Assembly: GCA_030426475.1 (NCBI GenBank)
Contig: JAUHYR010000003.1
Location: 1-61,714 of the forward strand
Direction: 5' to 3'
DNA: 61,714 nucleotides
DNA from: Bacteroidia bacterium
GTDB taxonomy: Bacteria; Bacteroidota; Bacteroidia; Flavobacteriales_E; Vicingaceae
A model generated the notes under the pieces. It worked only from the letters and a program-made list of their open reading frames with translations, did no database searches and was not told the origin of the DNA. Below are positions 1-10,056 of the stretch, piece by piece. The position numbers and the translations under genes were made by a program. The stretch's first letter is position 1, and every line of letters starts with the position of its first letter.

Positions 1-922
1 CCACACCTTGATAAGTTTCGATAGCTTTAGCTACTTTTTCAGGATTTTTCACATACTGATTAGTAGCAATAAAAGCTCCCAATGCATTTTCAATATTATG
101 CTTTCCGGGTAAGCCACATTTTATGTTTTCGATTTTTTCAAAACCATTAATAATATCAAAAACTTGCTTGCCATTTTCAACTCTAATATTAGCACTTGTT
201 ACTTCTGCATTATTTGTATTAGTGGAGTAAGAAGAAACATTTTTAATGGTAACCAAATCTTCTTCTACTGATTTATGCAATATGATTTTCTCTTTTACTT
301 GTAAAGCAAACTCTCTGTATGATTTTACCATTTCTTCTTTGCTTCCATAAATATCTAAATGGTCAGGGTCTAAAGAAGTGATAATGGCAATGTTTGGATG
401 TAAGGTTAAAAACGAACGATCAAATTCATCGGCTTCTGTTACCAAAACTTTTGCATCAGGATGAATAACAAAATTAGAGTTAAAGTTTTTAATAATTCCT
501 CCTAAAAACCCAACTATCGGCACTCCACATTCTGTTAAAAAATGTGCTATCATTCCGCTTGTGGTTGTTTTTCCATGAGTTCCGGCAACAGCAAGGGTAA
601 AATAGTTCTTACTAATTTCTCCTAGAATTTGTGAGCGCTTGTATAAATTAAACTTTTGCTTTTTGAAATGATTAAACTCTTTATGATCTTTTGGAATTGC
701 CGGAGTATAAACAACAATATCTATTCCTTCAGGCAGCAATGAAACGTCATCTTCAAAATGAATTTTAGCACCTTCTTTTTCTAATTCTTTGGTAAGTTTT
801 GTTGGTGTTTTGTCATAACCATAAACTTCTTTTCCCAGGAATAAAAAATACCTTGCCAGAGCACTCATTCCAATACCTCCAATTCCTAAAAAAAAGACCT
901 TATTTACGCTATCTAAATTCAA
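1..922 (-). CDS. murC: UDP-N-acetylmuramate--L-alanine ligase MurC (N-terminal part, cut by window edge)
   Basis: Cytoplasmic Mur ligase that adds L-alanine to UDP-MurNAc. About 307 residues are present and the C-terminal domain lies outside the window. The N-terminal Rossmann motif GIGGIGMSALA (about residues 12-22) and the ATP loop AGTHGKTTT are clear, followed by TEADEFDRSF and the DPDHLDIYG segment typical of MurC. No ATG precedes the Rossmann motif. A TTG at 920-922, overlapping the murG stop as TTGA, is the best start and gives MNLDSVNK. It is the last dcw gene in view, translationally coupled to murG. Identity is certain; the start is likely. Confidence 0.93.
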   Translation of the reverse strand, partial: MNLDSVNKVFFLGIGGIGMSALARYFLFLGKEVYGYDKTPTKLTKELEKEGAKIHFEDDVSLLPEGIDIVVYTPAIPKDHKEFNHFKKQKFNLYKRSQILGEISKNYFTLAVAGTHGKTTTSGMIAHFLTECGVPIVGFLGGIIKNFNSNFVIHPDAKVLVTEADEFDRSFLTLHPNIAIITSLDPDHLDIYGSKEEMVKSYREFALQVKEKIILHKSVEEDLVTIKNVSSYSTNTNNAEVTSANIRVENGKQVFDIINGFEKIENIKCGLPGKHNIENALGAFIATNQYVKNPEKVAKAIETYQGV

Positions 923-2019
923 TTTTGTTTTGCAATTTTTATAATTTCATTAGCAATACTTTCAGCTGCATTTTTAAAAGCAAGTGGTTTTAAGTTTTCA
1001 CGCAACTCATTACACTTCTTTTCATCATTGATAAGCTTAAGTGCTGATGAAACAAGACTTTTTTCCGCATCAACATCCTTCACTAACAAAGCTGCATTTT
1101 TTGAAACAAGCGCCATTGCATTTTTAGTTTGGTGGTCTTCAGCTACATTTGGAGAAGGAACAAGAATTGATGGTTTTCCTGTTACACAAATTTCAGAAAT
1201 GGATAAGGCTCCCGCTCTTGAAATAACCACATCAGCAACAGCATAAGCATAATTCATTTTTGTGATGAATGCATGTGATTGAGTATTTGAATAATTTGCT
1301 GTAGCCGATTTAGCTTTGTCTTTAAAACCATTACCCGTTTGCCATATCAACTGAATATCATTTTCTTGAAACTTTTCAAGCGAACCCAAAATTGCTTTAT
1401 TGATAGTTAATGCGCCTAAGCTTCCTCCAATAACCAAAACCGTTTTTTTAGAAGCATCTAACTTAAAATATTCCAATGCATCTGATTTTATGTTTTCAAG
1501 ACTAGTGATATCCTGACGGACAGGGTTTCCGGTTAATTTTATTTTCTCTTTAGGGAAAAAGTTTTCCATATTGTCGTATGCAACACAAATCAGTTTAGCT
1601 TTTTTTGCAAGCAATTTATTTGTAATTCCGGGATAAGAGTTTTGCTCTTGAATAATGGTAGGAATTTTTTGAGCATTTGCAGCTTTTAAAGTTGGCCCAC
1701 TGGCATAGCCGCCCACTCCAACCACTGCATTTGGAGAAAAGTCTTTTACAACTTTTCTTGCCTTTAATAAACTACGGATTAATTTAAACGGAAAGGCAAG
1801 ATTTTTTAGTGTTAATTTTCGTTGTAAACCCATTACGGGTAACCCAATAATTTTATATCCTGCATTTGGAACTTTTTCCATTTCCATTCTTCCTTCTGCC
1901 CCAACAAATAAAATTTCACAATTAGGTTCTGCTTTTTTTAAAGCATTTGCTATCGCAATAGCCGGGAATATGTGACCACCCGTTCCTCCTCCGCTTATGA
2001 TAAACTTAAGCTGCTGCAT
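919..2019 (-). CDS. murG: MurG, UDP-GlcNAc transferase making lipid II
   Basis: Peripheral inner-membrane glycosyltransferase that moves GlcNAc from UDP-GlcNAc to lipid I, giving lipid II. The 366 residues are the usual length. The N-terminal donor/acceptor loop SGGGTGGHIFPA (about 9-20), the second glycine loop VIGGSLGALTIN and the C-terminal UDP-GlcNAc region (VISRAGALSISE, then PNVAEDHQTKNA) are all present. The start overlaps the end of ftsW by 14 bases and the stop overlaps the murC start, so it sits inside one tightly coupled minus-strand operon. Nothing is missing or unusual. Confidence 0.97.
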   Translation of the reverse strand: MQQLKFIISGGGTGGHIFPAIAIANALKKAEPNCEILFVGAEGRMEMEKVPNAGYKIIGLPVMGLQRKLTLKNLAFPFKLIRSLLKARKVVKDFSPNAVVGVGGYASGPTLKAANAQKIPTIIQEQNSYPGITNKLLAKKAKLICVAYDNMENFFPKEKIKLTGNPVRQDITSLENIKSDALEYFKLDASKKTVLVIGGSLGALTINKAILGSLEKFQENDIQLIWQTGNGFKDKAKSATANYSNTQSHAFITKMNYAYAVADVVISRAGALSISEICVTGKPSILVPSPNVAEDHQTKNAMALVSKNAALLVKDVDAEKSLVSSALKLINDEKKCNELRENLKPLAFKNAAESIANEIIKIAKQN

Positions 2020-3157
2020 CTGCTAAAGAATTTTGTGGTTCATGTTGCTTGCTAACACTTAAGATTACTCCCATTGCAATAAAAGTGAATAAAATAGAAG
2101 TTCCTCCCATACTAACCATTGGTAAAGGCTGACCTGTGACAGGAAATAAATTAACCGCCACAGCCATATTTATCATGGCTTGAAAAACTAAGCTAAATGA
2201 GAAACCAAAAACTAAAAGAGTTCCAAAAGGCTTATCACTAGTTGAGGAAATTCTAATTCCTCTAAATAATAAAATGAGATATAAAAACAATAATAATATT
2301 CCACCTATTAATCCATATTCTTCTATCACAATGGCGTAAATAAAATCGGAATATGGATGTGGTAAAAAATTTCGTTGAGTACTTTTACCGGGACCTTTTC
2401 CAAAAACTCCACCTGTAGCAATTGCTATTTTAGACTGCTCCGATTGATAATTTTCAGTGACGTTACCTTCTCTAAAATCTTCTATTCTGTTTACCCAAGT
2501 ATCTACCCTTTTTATAGTTCCGGGAAAAGCCATTCCGATTAATATAACAACTGTCAGACCCGCTACACCTATACCTATTAATGAAAGAATGTACTTGATA
2601 TTTACTCTACCAATAAACATTAAAATTATTGATGTAATAAAAAGTAATGCAGCAGTAGATAAGTTGGCGGGAAGAATTAATCCGCAAACCACTAATACAG
2701 GTAAGATAATAGGAATAAAAGCTGATTTGAAGTCTTTAATGTTATCCTGCTTTTTTGAAATTATTCGCGCCAGATACATAATCAAAGCAAACTTGGCCAA
2801 ATCTGATGTTTGAAAAGTATAATTTAAAATTGGAATAGTAAGCCACCTACTTGCATCATTGATAGTGCTTCCCATCACTAAAGTTAGTAGCAATAATGGT
2901 ATGGATAAGTATAAAAGTAGTTGAGATAATTTTGAGAAATAAGTGTACTTAATGTTGTGGGTGAAGTAAGTAAGTAATAGACCAATGATTAAAAATGAAG
3001 AATGTTTAATTAAGTAGTAAAAGGTATTTCCGTCTGTGTGTTTGTAGGCAAGCGTAACAATAGAGCTATAAACAGTTAAGATAGAAGTTATGGAAAGTAG
3101 CATCACAACTACCCAAACGACTTTGTCTCCTCTGAAATATTTCTCTAGGACATTCAA
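2006..3157 (-). CDS. ftsW: FtsW, SEDS-family septal peptidoglycan polymerase
   Basis: Integral membrane glycosyltransferase of the SEDS family that polymerises lipid II at the septum with its partner class B PBP, here FtsI upstream in the operon. The 383 residues show about ten hydrophobic segments. The SEDS signature is near the C terminus (FPVTGQPLPMVSMGGTS), and the family loop with GPGKSTQRNFLP is present. FtsW is chosen over RodA because it lies in the dcw cluster between murD and murG; a separate rodA lies at 30868-32172. It overlaps murG by 14 bases and starts 5 bases after the unknown ORF. Confidence 0.95.
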   Translation of the reverse strand: MNVLEKYFRGDKVVWVVVMLLSITSILTVYSSIVTLAYKHTDGNTFYYLIKHSSFLIIGLLLTYFTHNIKYTYFSKLSQLLLYLSIPLLLLTLVMGSTINDASRWLTIPILNYTFQTSDLAKFALIMYLARIISKKQDNIKDFKSAFIPIILPVLVVCGLILPANLSTAALLFITSIILMFIGRVNIKYILSLIGIGVAGLTVVILIGMAFPGTIKRVDTWVNRIEDFREGNVTENYQSEQSKIAIATGGVFGKGPGKSTQRNFLPHPYSDFIYAIVIEEYGLIGGILLLFLYLILLFRGIRISSTSDKPFGTLLVFGFSFSLVFQAMINMAVAVNLFPVTGQPLPMVSMGGTSILFTFIAMGVILSVSKQHEPQNSLADAAA

Positions 3158-3162
3158 TTTTT

Positions 3163-3522
3163 TTAAACTGAGAGATTACTAAATTCATTAATTTCTTTTT
3201 GAGCATCTGAAAAAGGTGTGTCTGAAAAATAAACAACTCCATTAACCAGTTTTAAAATATTTTTTACACAAAAAAATGCTTCTTCTGCACCTGTTACCTC
3301 TAATAATAGTATGCTTTTGCGAGCTGTTAGTGTTGCTATGTCCTCAACACATTTTTTGCTAGCTAAAACAACTTTCGTTTTAGAAATAATTTTATTCAAC
3401 TTAGAAACATCATCTGCTTCTCCCAAAATAACTGCCCAACTATTTATATGCGGAGGGAAGTCAGTATCATCTACTGTTGAAACATAAAATTCTACTTGGT
3501 TAATTTGGTTAACTTTTTTCAT
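3163..3522 (-). CDS. Unknown 119-residue protein inside the dcw cluster
   Basis: I do not recognise this protein. It is in frame with its own ATG, 16 bases after murD and 5 bases before ftsW, so it is almost certainly transcribed and translated with the division genes. No signal peptide or membrane segment is visible. The sequence alternates short hydrophobic strands (SWAVILGEA, KVVLASKK, SILLLEVTG, GVVYFSD) with helical stretches, suggesting a small cytoplasmic alpha/beta fold. There is no catalytic motif I can name. It could be a lineage-specific accessory of the cluster or a remnant of a nucleotide-binding domain. That it is coding is likely; its function is unknown. Confidence 0.75.
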   Translation of the reverse strand: MKKVNQINQVEFYVSTVDDTDFPPHINSWAVILGEADDVSKLNKIISKTKVVLASKKCVEDIATLTARKSILLLEVTGAEEAFFCVKNILKLVNGVVYFSDTPFSDAQKEINEFSNLSV

Positions 3523-3538
3523 GGGTAAAGGTGTTTAT

Positions 3539-4876
3539 TTATAGCCCTTTCACTGCATTCTTAAATTGATGCCCTCTGTCTTCATAATTTTCAAATAAGT
3601 CAAAGCTTGCACAGCATGGAGAAAGTAATACGGTCTCTCCTTTTCTTGCTAATTCATAAGATTTTTTAACAGCATCTGCGGCACTTGTTGCTTCAACAAT
3701 AGTTTCAATTTTATCGGCAAAAGCTTTAATGATTTTTTTATTGTCTTTACCTAAACAAACAATTGCTTTTACTTTTTCTTTCACCATATCCTCCAGCATT
3801 GTATAATCGTTTCCTTTATCAACGCCACCTACAATCCACACTACAGGTTTTTGCATACTCTCTAATGCAAACCAAGTAGAGTTAACGTTTGTTGCTTTTG
3901 AATCGTTTATAAATTCAATACCGTGAATATTGGCAACAAATTCTAACCGATGTTCTACATTTTGAAAGTCTGAAAGACTCTCTCTTATTTTATCTTTTCG
4001 AATATCAAATATTCGGGCCGCTACGGCTGCTGCCATAGTGTTGTAGAGGTTGTGGTTTCCTTGCAAAGCAAGTTCGTAAATTGACATAGTAAATAGTTTA
4101 TTATTTAGTTTAACATTAATTGACTCATTTTCTTTATATGCTCCCTCTTCGGGAATTTGTGTTATGCTGAATGGATATTTTTTTGCTACTACTTTAATTT
4201 TTTCTAAATGTGATTTTATTTCCGGATCGTCCATCCAGTAAATAAATGCATCACTCTCTGTTTGATTTTGTATAATTCTAAACTTAGACTTTACATAGTT
4301 TTCCATTTTATAATCATACCTATCCAAGTGGTCAGGCGTAATGTTTAATAAAATGGCTACGTCAAGTTTAAACTCATGCATATCGTCTAACTGAAAGCTG
4401 CTTAATTCAATGATGAAAAAATCTTTGTCTTCTTCTGCCACTTGTTTCGCCAAGCTCTCACCAACATTTCCGGCTAAGCCAACATTTAATCCAGCCTTTT
4501 TGAAAATATGATAGGTAAGTAAGGTGGTAGTTGTTTTACCGTTACTTCCTGTTATACCTATCATTTTAGCTTTAGAAAACCTGCCTGCAAATTCTATTTC
4601 AGAAATAATAGAAATTCCTTTTGCTTTAGCCTTTTTAATTATCTCAGCCTTTTCAGGAATTCCCGGACTTTTAATAATTTCATCAGCATTCAAAATCTTT
4701 TCTTCAGTATGCTTTTCTTCTTCCCATTCAGCACCAATTTGTGAAAGAACGTTTTTATACTTTTCTTTTACTTTTCCAAAATCTGACACAAACACTTCAA
4801 ACCCCTGTTTGATTGCCAATTTTGCTGCACCAACACCACTTTCTCCGGCACCCAGTATCACTATCCTTTTACTCAA
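3539..4876 (-). CDS. murD: UDP-N-acetylmuramoyl-L-alanine--D-glutamate ligase MurD
   Basis: Cytoplasmic Mur ligase adding D-glutamate to UDP-MurNAc-L-Ala. The open frame extends 90 bases further upstream into mraY, but that extension has no family similarity. A TTG at 4874-4876, two bases after the mraY stop, gives MSKRIVILGAGESGVGAA and 445 residues, the normal MurD size. The Rossmann loop GAGESGVG, the ATP loop GITGSNGKTTTTLL, NITPDHLDRY and the C-terminal FINDSKATN motif are present. It is followed after 16 bases by the unknown ORF. The TTG start may keep its translation low relative to neighbours, which is inference. Confidence 0.94.
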   Translation of the reverse strand: MSKRIVILGAGESGVGAAKLAIKQGFEVFVSDFGKVKEKYKNVLSQIGAEWEEEKHTEEKILNADEIIKSPGIPEKAEIIKKAKAKGISIISEIEFAGRFSKAKMIGITGSNGKTTTTLLTYHIFKKAGLNVGLAGNVGESLAKQVAEEDKDFFIIELSSFQLDDMHEFKLDVAILLNITPDHLDRYDYKMENYVKSKFRIIQNQTESDAFIYWMDDPEIKSHLEKIKVVAKKYPFSITQIPEEGAYKENESINVKLNNKLFTMSIYELALQGNHNLYNTMAAAVAARIFDIRKDKIRESLSDFQNVEHRLEFVANIHGIEFINDSKATNVNSTWFALESMQKPVVWIVGGVDKGNDYTMLEDMVKEKVKAIVCLGKDNKKIIKAFADKIETIVEATSAADAVKKSYELARKGETVLLSPCCASFDLFENYEDRGHQFKNAVKGL

Positions 4877-4878
4877 AA

Positions 4879-6117
4879 CTATCTCAGTTTTAAAGTGATA
4901 ATGGATATAATTGCCAGCATTACACCAATAATCCAAAAGCGAGCAACAATCTTTGATTCGTGCCAACCCTTTTTTTGAAAATGATGATGTAACGGAGACA
5001 TTAAAAACACTCTTCTTCCCTCTCCAAATTTTTTCTTGGTGTATTTGAAATACGCCACCTGTATCATTACTGATAAATTCTCTATTAAAAATATTCCACA
5101 GAAAACAGGTATTAGCAACTCTTTACGCACAGCTATTGCAAAAACCGCTATAATTCCTCCAAGTGCTAGACTTCCTGTGTCGCCCATGAATACTTGTGCT
5201 GGATAAGAGTTGTACCATAAAAACCCTACACAAGCTCCGATAAATGCTGAAATAAATATTACTAACTCTCCCGTTTGAGGGATGTACATGATGTTTAGAT
5301 AATCGGCAAAAATGAAATTACCGGAAACGTATGCAAATGCGGCTAACGTAACTCCAATTATCGCTGACGTACCTGTTGCCAAACCATCTAATCCATCTGT
5401 AATATTTGCACCGTTTGAAACAGCTGTCACAATAATTATCACTAATGGGATAAATAATATCCATCCGTATTTTTTTGCACCATCTCCCGCCCAGCTAATT
5501 AATGAAGCATAGTCAAATTCATTATTTTTCATGAATGGAATAGTGGTAATCATAGATTTTGATTCTTCCCACTCAAAAACACTTTTGGCTCCTTCCTCAT
5601 TATTCGTCATCATTGATACATAAGAAGGAGATTCAGATTTGGTCATTACTGTTACATCATTATTAAAATAAAGAACAGCACCTACAACTAAACCTACGCC
5701 AATTTGACCAACTACTTTAAACTTACCTGCCAATCCTTTTTTATCTTTTTTAAATACCTTAATGTAATCGTCAACAAAACCGATTGCACCTAAACCTATC
5801 GTAGTGAAAATCATCAAGAGGATGTAAACATTTTCCAGTTTAGCAAGAAGTAGTGTAGGAATTAAAATTGCCGCTAAAATTATCAAGCCACCCATTGTTG
5901 GTGTTCCTTGTTTTTGTTTTTCTCCTTCTAAACCTAAATCTCTGATGGTTTCTCCTACTTGTTTTTTTCTTAAATAACCTATGAGTCTTTTACCAAAAAC
6001 CATAGAAATAAGCAGAGAAATAATTACCGCTAATGCTGCTCTAAATGATAAATACTGAAAGACTCCTGCTCCCGGAATATCAACACTATCTAAATATTTG
6101 AATAAATAATACAACAT
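4879..6117 (-). CDS. mraY: MraY, phospho-MurNAc-pentapeptide transferase (lipid I synthesis)
   Basis: Polytopic inner-membrane enzyme that moves phospho-MurNAc-pentapeptide to undecaprenyl phosphate. Signatures seen are [11 protein letters not shown], the Asp-rich [25 protein letters not shown] and the [13 protein letters not shown] box near the C terminus. At 412 residues it is about 50 longer than the E. coli enzyme. The extra length is an extracytoplasmic loop at roughly residues 155-210 rich in Ser, Thr and Glu, a pattern I associate with Bacteroidetes MraY. Start and stop interlock with murE (TAATG, one base shared), which shows operon coupling. Confidence 0.97.
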   Translation of the reverse strand: MLYYLFKYLDSVDIPGAGVFQYLSFRAALAVIISLLISMVFGKRLIGYLRKKQVGETIRDLGLEGEKQKQGTPTMGGLIILAAILIPTLLLAKLENVYILLMIFTTIGLGAIGFVDDYIKVFKKDKKGLAGKFKVVGQIGVGLVVGAVLYFNNDVTVMTKSESPSYVSMMTNNEEGAKSVFEWEESKSMITTIPFMKNNEFDYASLISWAGDGAKKYGWILFIPLVIIIVTAVSNGANITDGLDGLATGTSAIIGVTLAAFAYVSGNFIFADYLNIMYIPQTGELVIFISAFIGACVGFLWYNSYPAQVFMGDTGSLALGGIIAVFAIAVRKELLIPVFCGIFLIENLSVMIQVAYFKYTKKKFGEGRRVFLMSPLHHHFQKKGWHESKIVARFWIIGVMLAIISIITLKLR

Positions 6118-7580
6118 TACTTCTCTAACATTTTTAGCATTTCACTCACAATTTTTGCATCATCAAAATCATGCTTCACCCCATTTATCTCCTGATATGT
6201 TTCATGACCTTTTCCTGCAATTAAAATGATATCTCCTTTGTTCGCCATTGTGCAAGCTGTTTTAATGGCTTCTTTTCTATCTGTAATTGCCAGCACTTTT
6301 TTAAAGTGTAGAGCAGGAACTCCCTTCTTCATATCATCTATAATAGTTTCAGGATTTTCAGACCTAGGGTTATCAGAAGTGAGAATTACCTTAGTACTAA
6401 GCTCACAAGCTATTTCAGCCATAACAGGTCTTTTAGATTTATCTCTATCACCACCGCAACCAACAATAGTTATCAGTTGTTCATTACCGGTTCTTATGTC
6501 TTTTATGGTAGCTAATACATTTTGGAGTGCGTCTGGTGTGTGCGCATAATCAACAATAGCAGAAATACCTGATTCGGTTTTAATAAACTGAAATCTTCCT
6601 CTTGCGGCATCTACTTTGCTGAGTTCTGTTAAAACATCTAGCTTTCTTTCTCCTGCTAAAATGGCTGTGGCGTAAACACTTAATAAATTATAAGCGTTAA
6701 ACGTTCCTATTAATCGACTCCAAAATTCTTCTCCATCAATCATTAATGTTAAACCCGTAAAACGGTTTTCAAGAATTTTAGCTTTAAAGTCTGCCATTCC
6801 CTTAATAGAATAAAACATTCGCTTCGCTTTCGTATTCTGAAGCATGATTTCTCCGTTTTTGTCATCTTTATTACTCAGAGCAAAAGCCGAAGCTGGTAGT
6901 GCATCAAAAAACATTTTTTTGGCTGCGATGTATTCATCAAATGTTTTATGGTAATCTAAATGATCGTGTGTAATATTGGTGAAAACACCTCCATAAAATT
7001 GTAACCCGCTTATTCTGTGTTGATGAATTGAATGGGAACTTACTTCCATAAAACAGTGAGTACATCCTTCCTCCACCATTTGATTGAGCAACTGATTGAG
7101 TTGAATCGGGTCTGGAGTAGTGTGTGTGGACGGAATTACTTTTTCGTTAATCTTATTTTCAACGGTAGAAAGCATGCCCACTTTATGTCCAAGAAGTCGA
7201 AATAGTTTATGGAGTAAAGTAACATTTGTAGTCTTTCCGTTTGTGCCGGTAACACCAATAAGTTTTAATTTTTCAGAAGGGTCATCATAAAAATTGGCAG
7301 CAGCTATTCCTAGTGCTTCAGCACAGTTTCCTACTTTAACATAAGTTACTCCGGGCACTAAATTTTCAGGTAACTCTTCACAAATAATGGCAGAAGTTCC
7401 ATTTTTAATGGCAGTATCAATGTATAAATGGCCATCTGTTTGAGTTCCTCTTACTGCTACAAAAAGACATAACTTTTCGGCTTTACGAGAATCAAAAACA
7501 ATTTTTTCGATAGCTACATTAGTTACTCCAATTACGTCTGTAATTCTTATTTTATATAATATGTCTTTTAGTAACTTCAT
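6117..7580 (-). CDS. murE: MurE, meso-diaminopimelate-adding Mur ligase
   Basis: Cytoplasmic ligase adding the third stem residue to UDP-MurNAc-L-Ala-D-Glu. It has 487 residues, with the ATP loop TGTNGKTT at 111-118 and the substrate motif DNPR at 403-406. In this family that motif marks meso-diaminopimelate specificity rather than lysine, so the wall is inferred to be of the mDAP type. GKGHETYQ near the C terminus is also typical. The start overlaps the ftsI stop by four bases and the stop shares a base with the mraY ATG. Confidence 0.96.
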   Translation of the reverse strand: MKLLKDILYKIRITDVIGVTNVAIEKIVFDSRKAEKLCLFVAVRGTQTDGHLYIDTAIKNGTSAIICEELPENLVPGVTYVKVGNCAEALGIAAANFYDDPSEKLKLIGVTGTNGKTTNVTLLHKLFRLLGHKVGMLSTVENKINEKVIPSTHTTPDPIQLNQLLNQMVEEGCTHCFMEVSSHSIHQHRISGLQFYGGVFTNITHDHLDYHKTFDEYIAAKKMFFDALPASAFALSNKDDKNGEIMLQNTKAKRMFYSIKGMADFKAKILENRFTGLTLMIDGEEFWSRLIGTFNAYNLLSVYATAILAGERKLDVLTELSKVDAARGRFQFIKTESGISAIVDYAHTPDALQNVLATIKDIRTGNEQLITIVGCGGDRDKSKRPVMAEIACELSTKVILTSDNPRSENPETIIDDMKKGVPALHFKKVLAITDRKEAIKTACTMANKGDIILIAGKGHETYQEINGVKHDFDDAKIVSEMLKMLEK

Positions 7581-9691
7581 GATGAAAGTTCCAAATAAAT
7601 GGTGCTACCTTTTTTAACTATTTCTCCTGCCGGTAATGATTGAGTTTTAATTACTCCTTTCCCTGAAAACTTCACACTCAAACCTCTGTTTTCAAGCAGA
7701 TAAATTGCATCCATAATTCCCATTTCCACAACATTCGGAACTAAATTCTTTTCCATTGATTGGGAGTTTATTTTTACTTTTTCTTCTTCGGTGGAAGTAC
7801 TAATCCATTCACTTGAAGTTTCTCCGTCTGTTTTAATTTTGAAAGCATTAAAAACAGTCAGTAAATCATCTTTATTACCACTTTTTGAGTAGGGAATGGT
7901 GGACATTGCTTGATGTTCTTGAGTAGTCAATACATCATGAAGCTTTAAATCAACGGCAAAAACTTTATTTGCTACTTCTTTAAAAATTGGTCCAGCCACT
8001 TGATTTCCATAATATACATTATTTGACGGTGCATTAATAACCACTATACATGAATATTTAGGCTTTTCGGCAGGGAAATAGCCTACAAAAGATGCCTGAT
8101 AACTAATTTTAGATTCGTATTTGTATCCGTATTTAGAATTTGCTATTTGAGCGGTTCCGGTTTTTCCGGCTATCTTAAAATTCATTCCTTTTAAATTTTT
8201 AGCCGTTCCATTTTCAACCACATCCACTAAACATTCTTTTACTAATTCAATCGTTTCTTTAGAGGCAATTGATGGATTTAATATTTCAGGTTTAACTTCT
8301 CTCACCAACTTTCCTTTATTCATTATTTTTTCTGCCAACTGAGGCTTCATCATTTTACCACCGTTAGCTACAGCATTGTAAAAAGTCAAAATTTGTAAAG
8401 GAGTTAATTGAATTTCGTATCCAATACTCATCCAAGGAAGTGTAACTCCTGACCATGTATTATCTTCCGGGTTTTTGATATAAGGCTTTCCTTCTCCTTT
8501 GATAGCTACACCTGTTTTTTCGTTTAAATTCATTTTATAAAGAGCATCTGTAAATTCTGTTGGATTTTTTTTGAAGGCATTTACAATGGCTTTTGAAATG
8601 GCTACGTTGGATGAAACTTCAAAAGCTTCTCTCAATGTAATTATTCCATGACCGCCTCTTTTAGAGTCATACATCGTTCTGTCATAAAACTTTGTACTAC
8701 CATCTTCAGTATTTATTTTATCATCAAGAGAAACATACCCCTTTTCAAGAGCCACCATTAATGAAGCCAACTTAAAAGTTGAGCCCGGCTCAGTACTTTC
8801 TCCCACCACATAATTATATGATTCATAGTACTCATCGTTTCTACCTTTCTTAAGATTTGAAATGGCTCTTATTTTTCCTGTTTCAACTTCCATAACAGCT
8901 ACACAACCATGATCAGCATTGTGAAGCTTTAGCTGATTGTATAATGCATTTTGAGCAACATCCTGAATATTTACATCTATAGTTGAATATACATCATAGC
9001 CGGATTGCGGCTCTTGTTCATTTTCATCACTCAATGGCATCCAAACTCCACCGGCAATTTTTTGCATGAGTCGGCTACCGTTTACACCTTGAAGTTCTTT
9101 ATTGTAAAAATCTTCTAAACCAACGGAAGAAGAGTTTTCTCTGTAGTTGCCTATTGTTCTGGCAGCAAGTGGCCAAAACGGTTGTTTTCTTTTATTTTTT
9201 TGCTCATAAATAAATCCACCTTTGTATTGACCTAATTTAAAAATTGGAAAGGTTTTAACTTTTTGAAGTTGTGTGTAACTAATATTTCTTTTGATCAAAT
9301 GATAGCGTTCACCTCTTGCTCTTGCTTTCGTTAATTCCTCTTTATATTGTTGCCAGCTCTTATCTTGAAACGTTTCGCTAAGGTTTACACATAATGCTTT
9401 AATGTTTTCAGAAAAAACTTCATCCGTTAGTGCTTCTGTTTTTAAATCCATTCGGATATCATAAACCGGAACGGATGTTGCAAACAAACTACCATTTCTG
9501 GAATAAATATTTCCTCTTACCGCCTCTATACTTTTAACAGAAATAGTGGATTTCTCTGCTCTTTCTTTTAACTCAGAACCTTCTACAAATTGAACTCTAA
9601 ACGCCTGAAACAATATGGCACCACCAAAAAGACATATTCCTATGTAAACTACATAGGTTCTCCACATAATATCTTTTTTGTATTCCGTCAT
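7577..9691 (-). CDS. ftsI: FtsI / PBP3-type septal transpeptidase with a PASTA domain
   Basis: Class B penicillin-binding protein that cross-links septal peptidoglycan in the periplasm, paired with FtsW. It has 704 residues with a short cytoplasmic N terminus and one membrane anchor (about 12-30), followed by a dimerisation domain. The transpeptidase motifs are STFK at 304-307 (Ser304 nucleophile), SSN at 360-362 and KTGT at 510-513. A single PASTA domain (about 646-704) starts VPNVVEMG and fits the Bacteroidetes version of the protein. The start overlaps ftsL by four bases. Confidence 0.96.
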   Translation of the reverse strand: MTEYKKDIMWRTYVVYIGICLFGGAILFQAFRVQFVEGSELKERAEKSTISVKSIEAVRGNIYSRNGSLFATSVPVYDIRMDLKTEALTDEVFSENIKALCVNLSETFQDKSWQQYKEELTKARARGERYHLIKRNISYTQLQKVKTFPIFKLGQYKGGFIYEQKNKRKQPFWPLAARTIGNYRENSSSVGLEDFYNKELQGVNGSRLMQKIAGGVWMPLSDENEQEPQSGYDVYSTIDVNIQDVAQNALYNQLKLHNADHGCVAVMEVETGKIRAISNLKKGRNDEYYESYNYVVGESTEPGSTFKLASLMVALEKGYVSLDDKINTEDGSTKFYDRTMYDSKRGGHGIITLREAFEVSSNVAISKAIVNAFKKNPTEFTDALYKMNLNEKTGVAIKGEGKPYIKNPEDNTWSGVTLPWMSIGYEIQLTPLQILTFYNAVANGGKMMKPQLAEKIMNKGKLVREVKPEILNPSIASKETIELVKECLVDVVENGTAKNLKGMNFKIAGKTGTAQIANSKYGYKYESKISYQASFVGYFPAEKPKYSCIVVINAPSNNVYYGNQVAGPIFKEVANKVFAVDLKLHDVLTTQEHQAMSTIPYSKSGNKDDLLTVFNAFKIKTDGETSSEWISTSTEEEKVKINSQSMEKNLVPNVVEMGIMDAIYLLENRGLSVKFSGKGVIKTQSLPAGEIVKKGSTIYLELSS

Positions 9692-10056
9692 TTTTTAAGA
9701 CTGATTTTTTTTGGTGGAGTGATAGATTCATAGATGCCTTGCTCAGCAATCATTTTTGCTACTTCTGATTGTTTGCTTCTGTAATTTAATTCTGATTTAA
9801 GAGTGATGTATTCTGAACGTAGCTCTTTTACTTCTTTGTTGAGCCTATCAATTTTACGCACATTAGATTCTGCGTAGTAACCATTTGCTATATAAATTAG
9901 GGCTATGAAAGAAATGAAAAACATAAAAGGTAACTGACGAACAACTCCATCTCCCTTTAAAAAGTTACCCGACAAGAATCCCAACCAACTCTTTTTTTTC
10001 TTTTTCGGAGAGGTTTTCACTTCTTCTACAGGTTCCTTAATTTTATTTTTACTCAT
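9688..10056 (-). CDS. ftsL: FtsL-like bitopic division protein
   Basis: Small bitopic protein at the FtsL position, between rsmH and ftsI. Of 122 residues, the cytoplasmic tail is Lys-rich (SPKKKKKSW), a single membrane segment lies at about 43-60 (MFFISFIALIYIANGYY), and the periplasmic part is a predicted coiled coil with a leucine heptad pattern (DRLNKEVKELRSEYITLKSE). FtsL is thought to bridge FtsB/FtsQ and FtsW-FtsI. FtsL proteins diverge strongly, so the call rests on size, topology and gene order. It has four-base overlaps on both sides. Confidence 0.85.
   Translation of the reverse strand: MSKNKIKEPVEEVKTSPKKKKKSWLGFLSGNFLKGDGVVRQLPFMFFISFIALIYIANGYYAESNVRKIDRLNKEVKELRSEYITLKSELNYRSKQSEVAKMIAEQGIYESITPPKKISLKK

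Noticed and set aside
799-993. Plus-strand 64-residue ORF at the murC/murG junction
   Set aside because: It lies antisense over the start of murC and the end of murG, has no signal or motif, and both overlapped genes are certain.
4877-4966. N-terminal extension of murD of 30 residues
   Set aside because: It overlaps mraY, is Cys/His/Tyr rich and unlike MurD; the TTG at 4876 gives the family N terminus.
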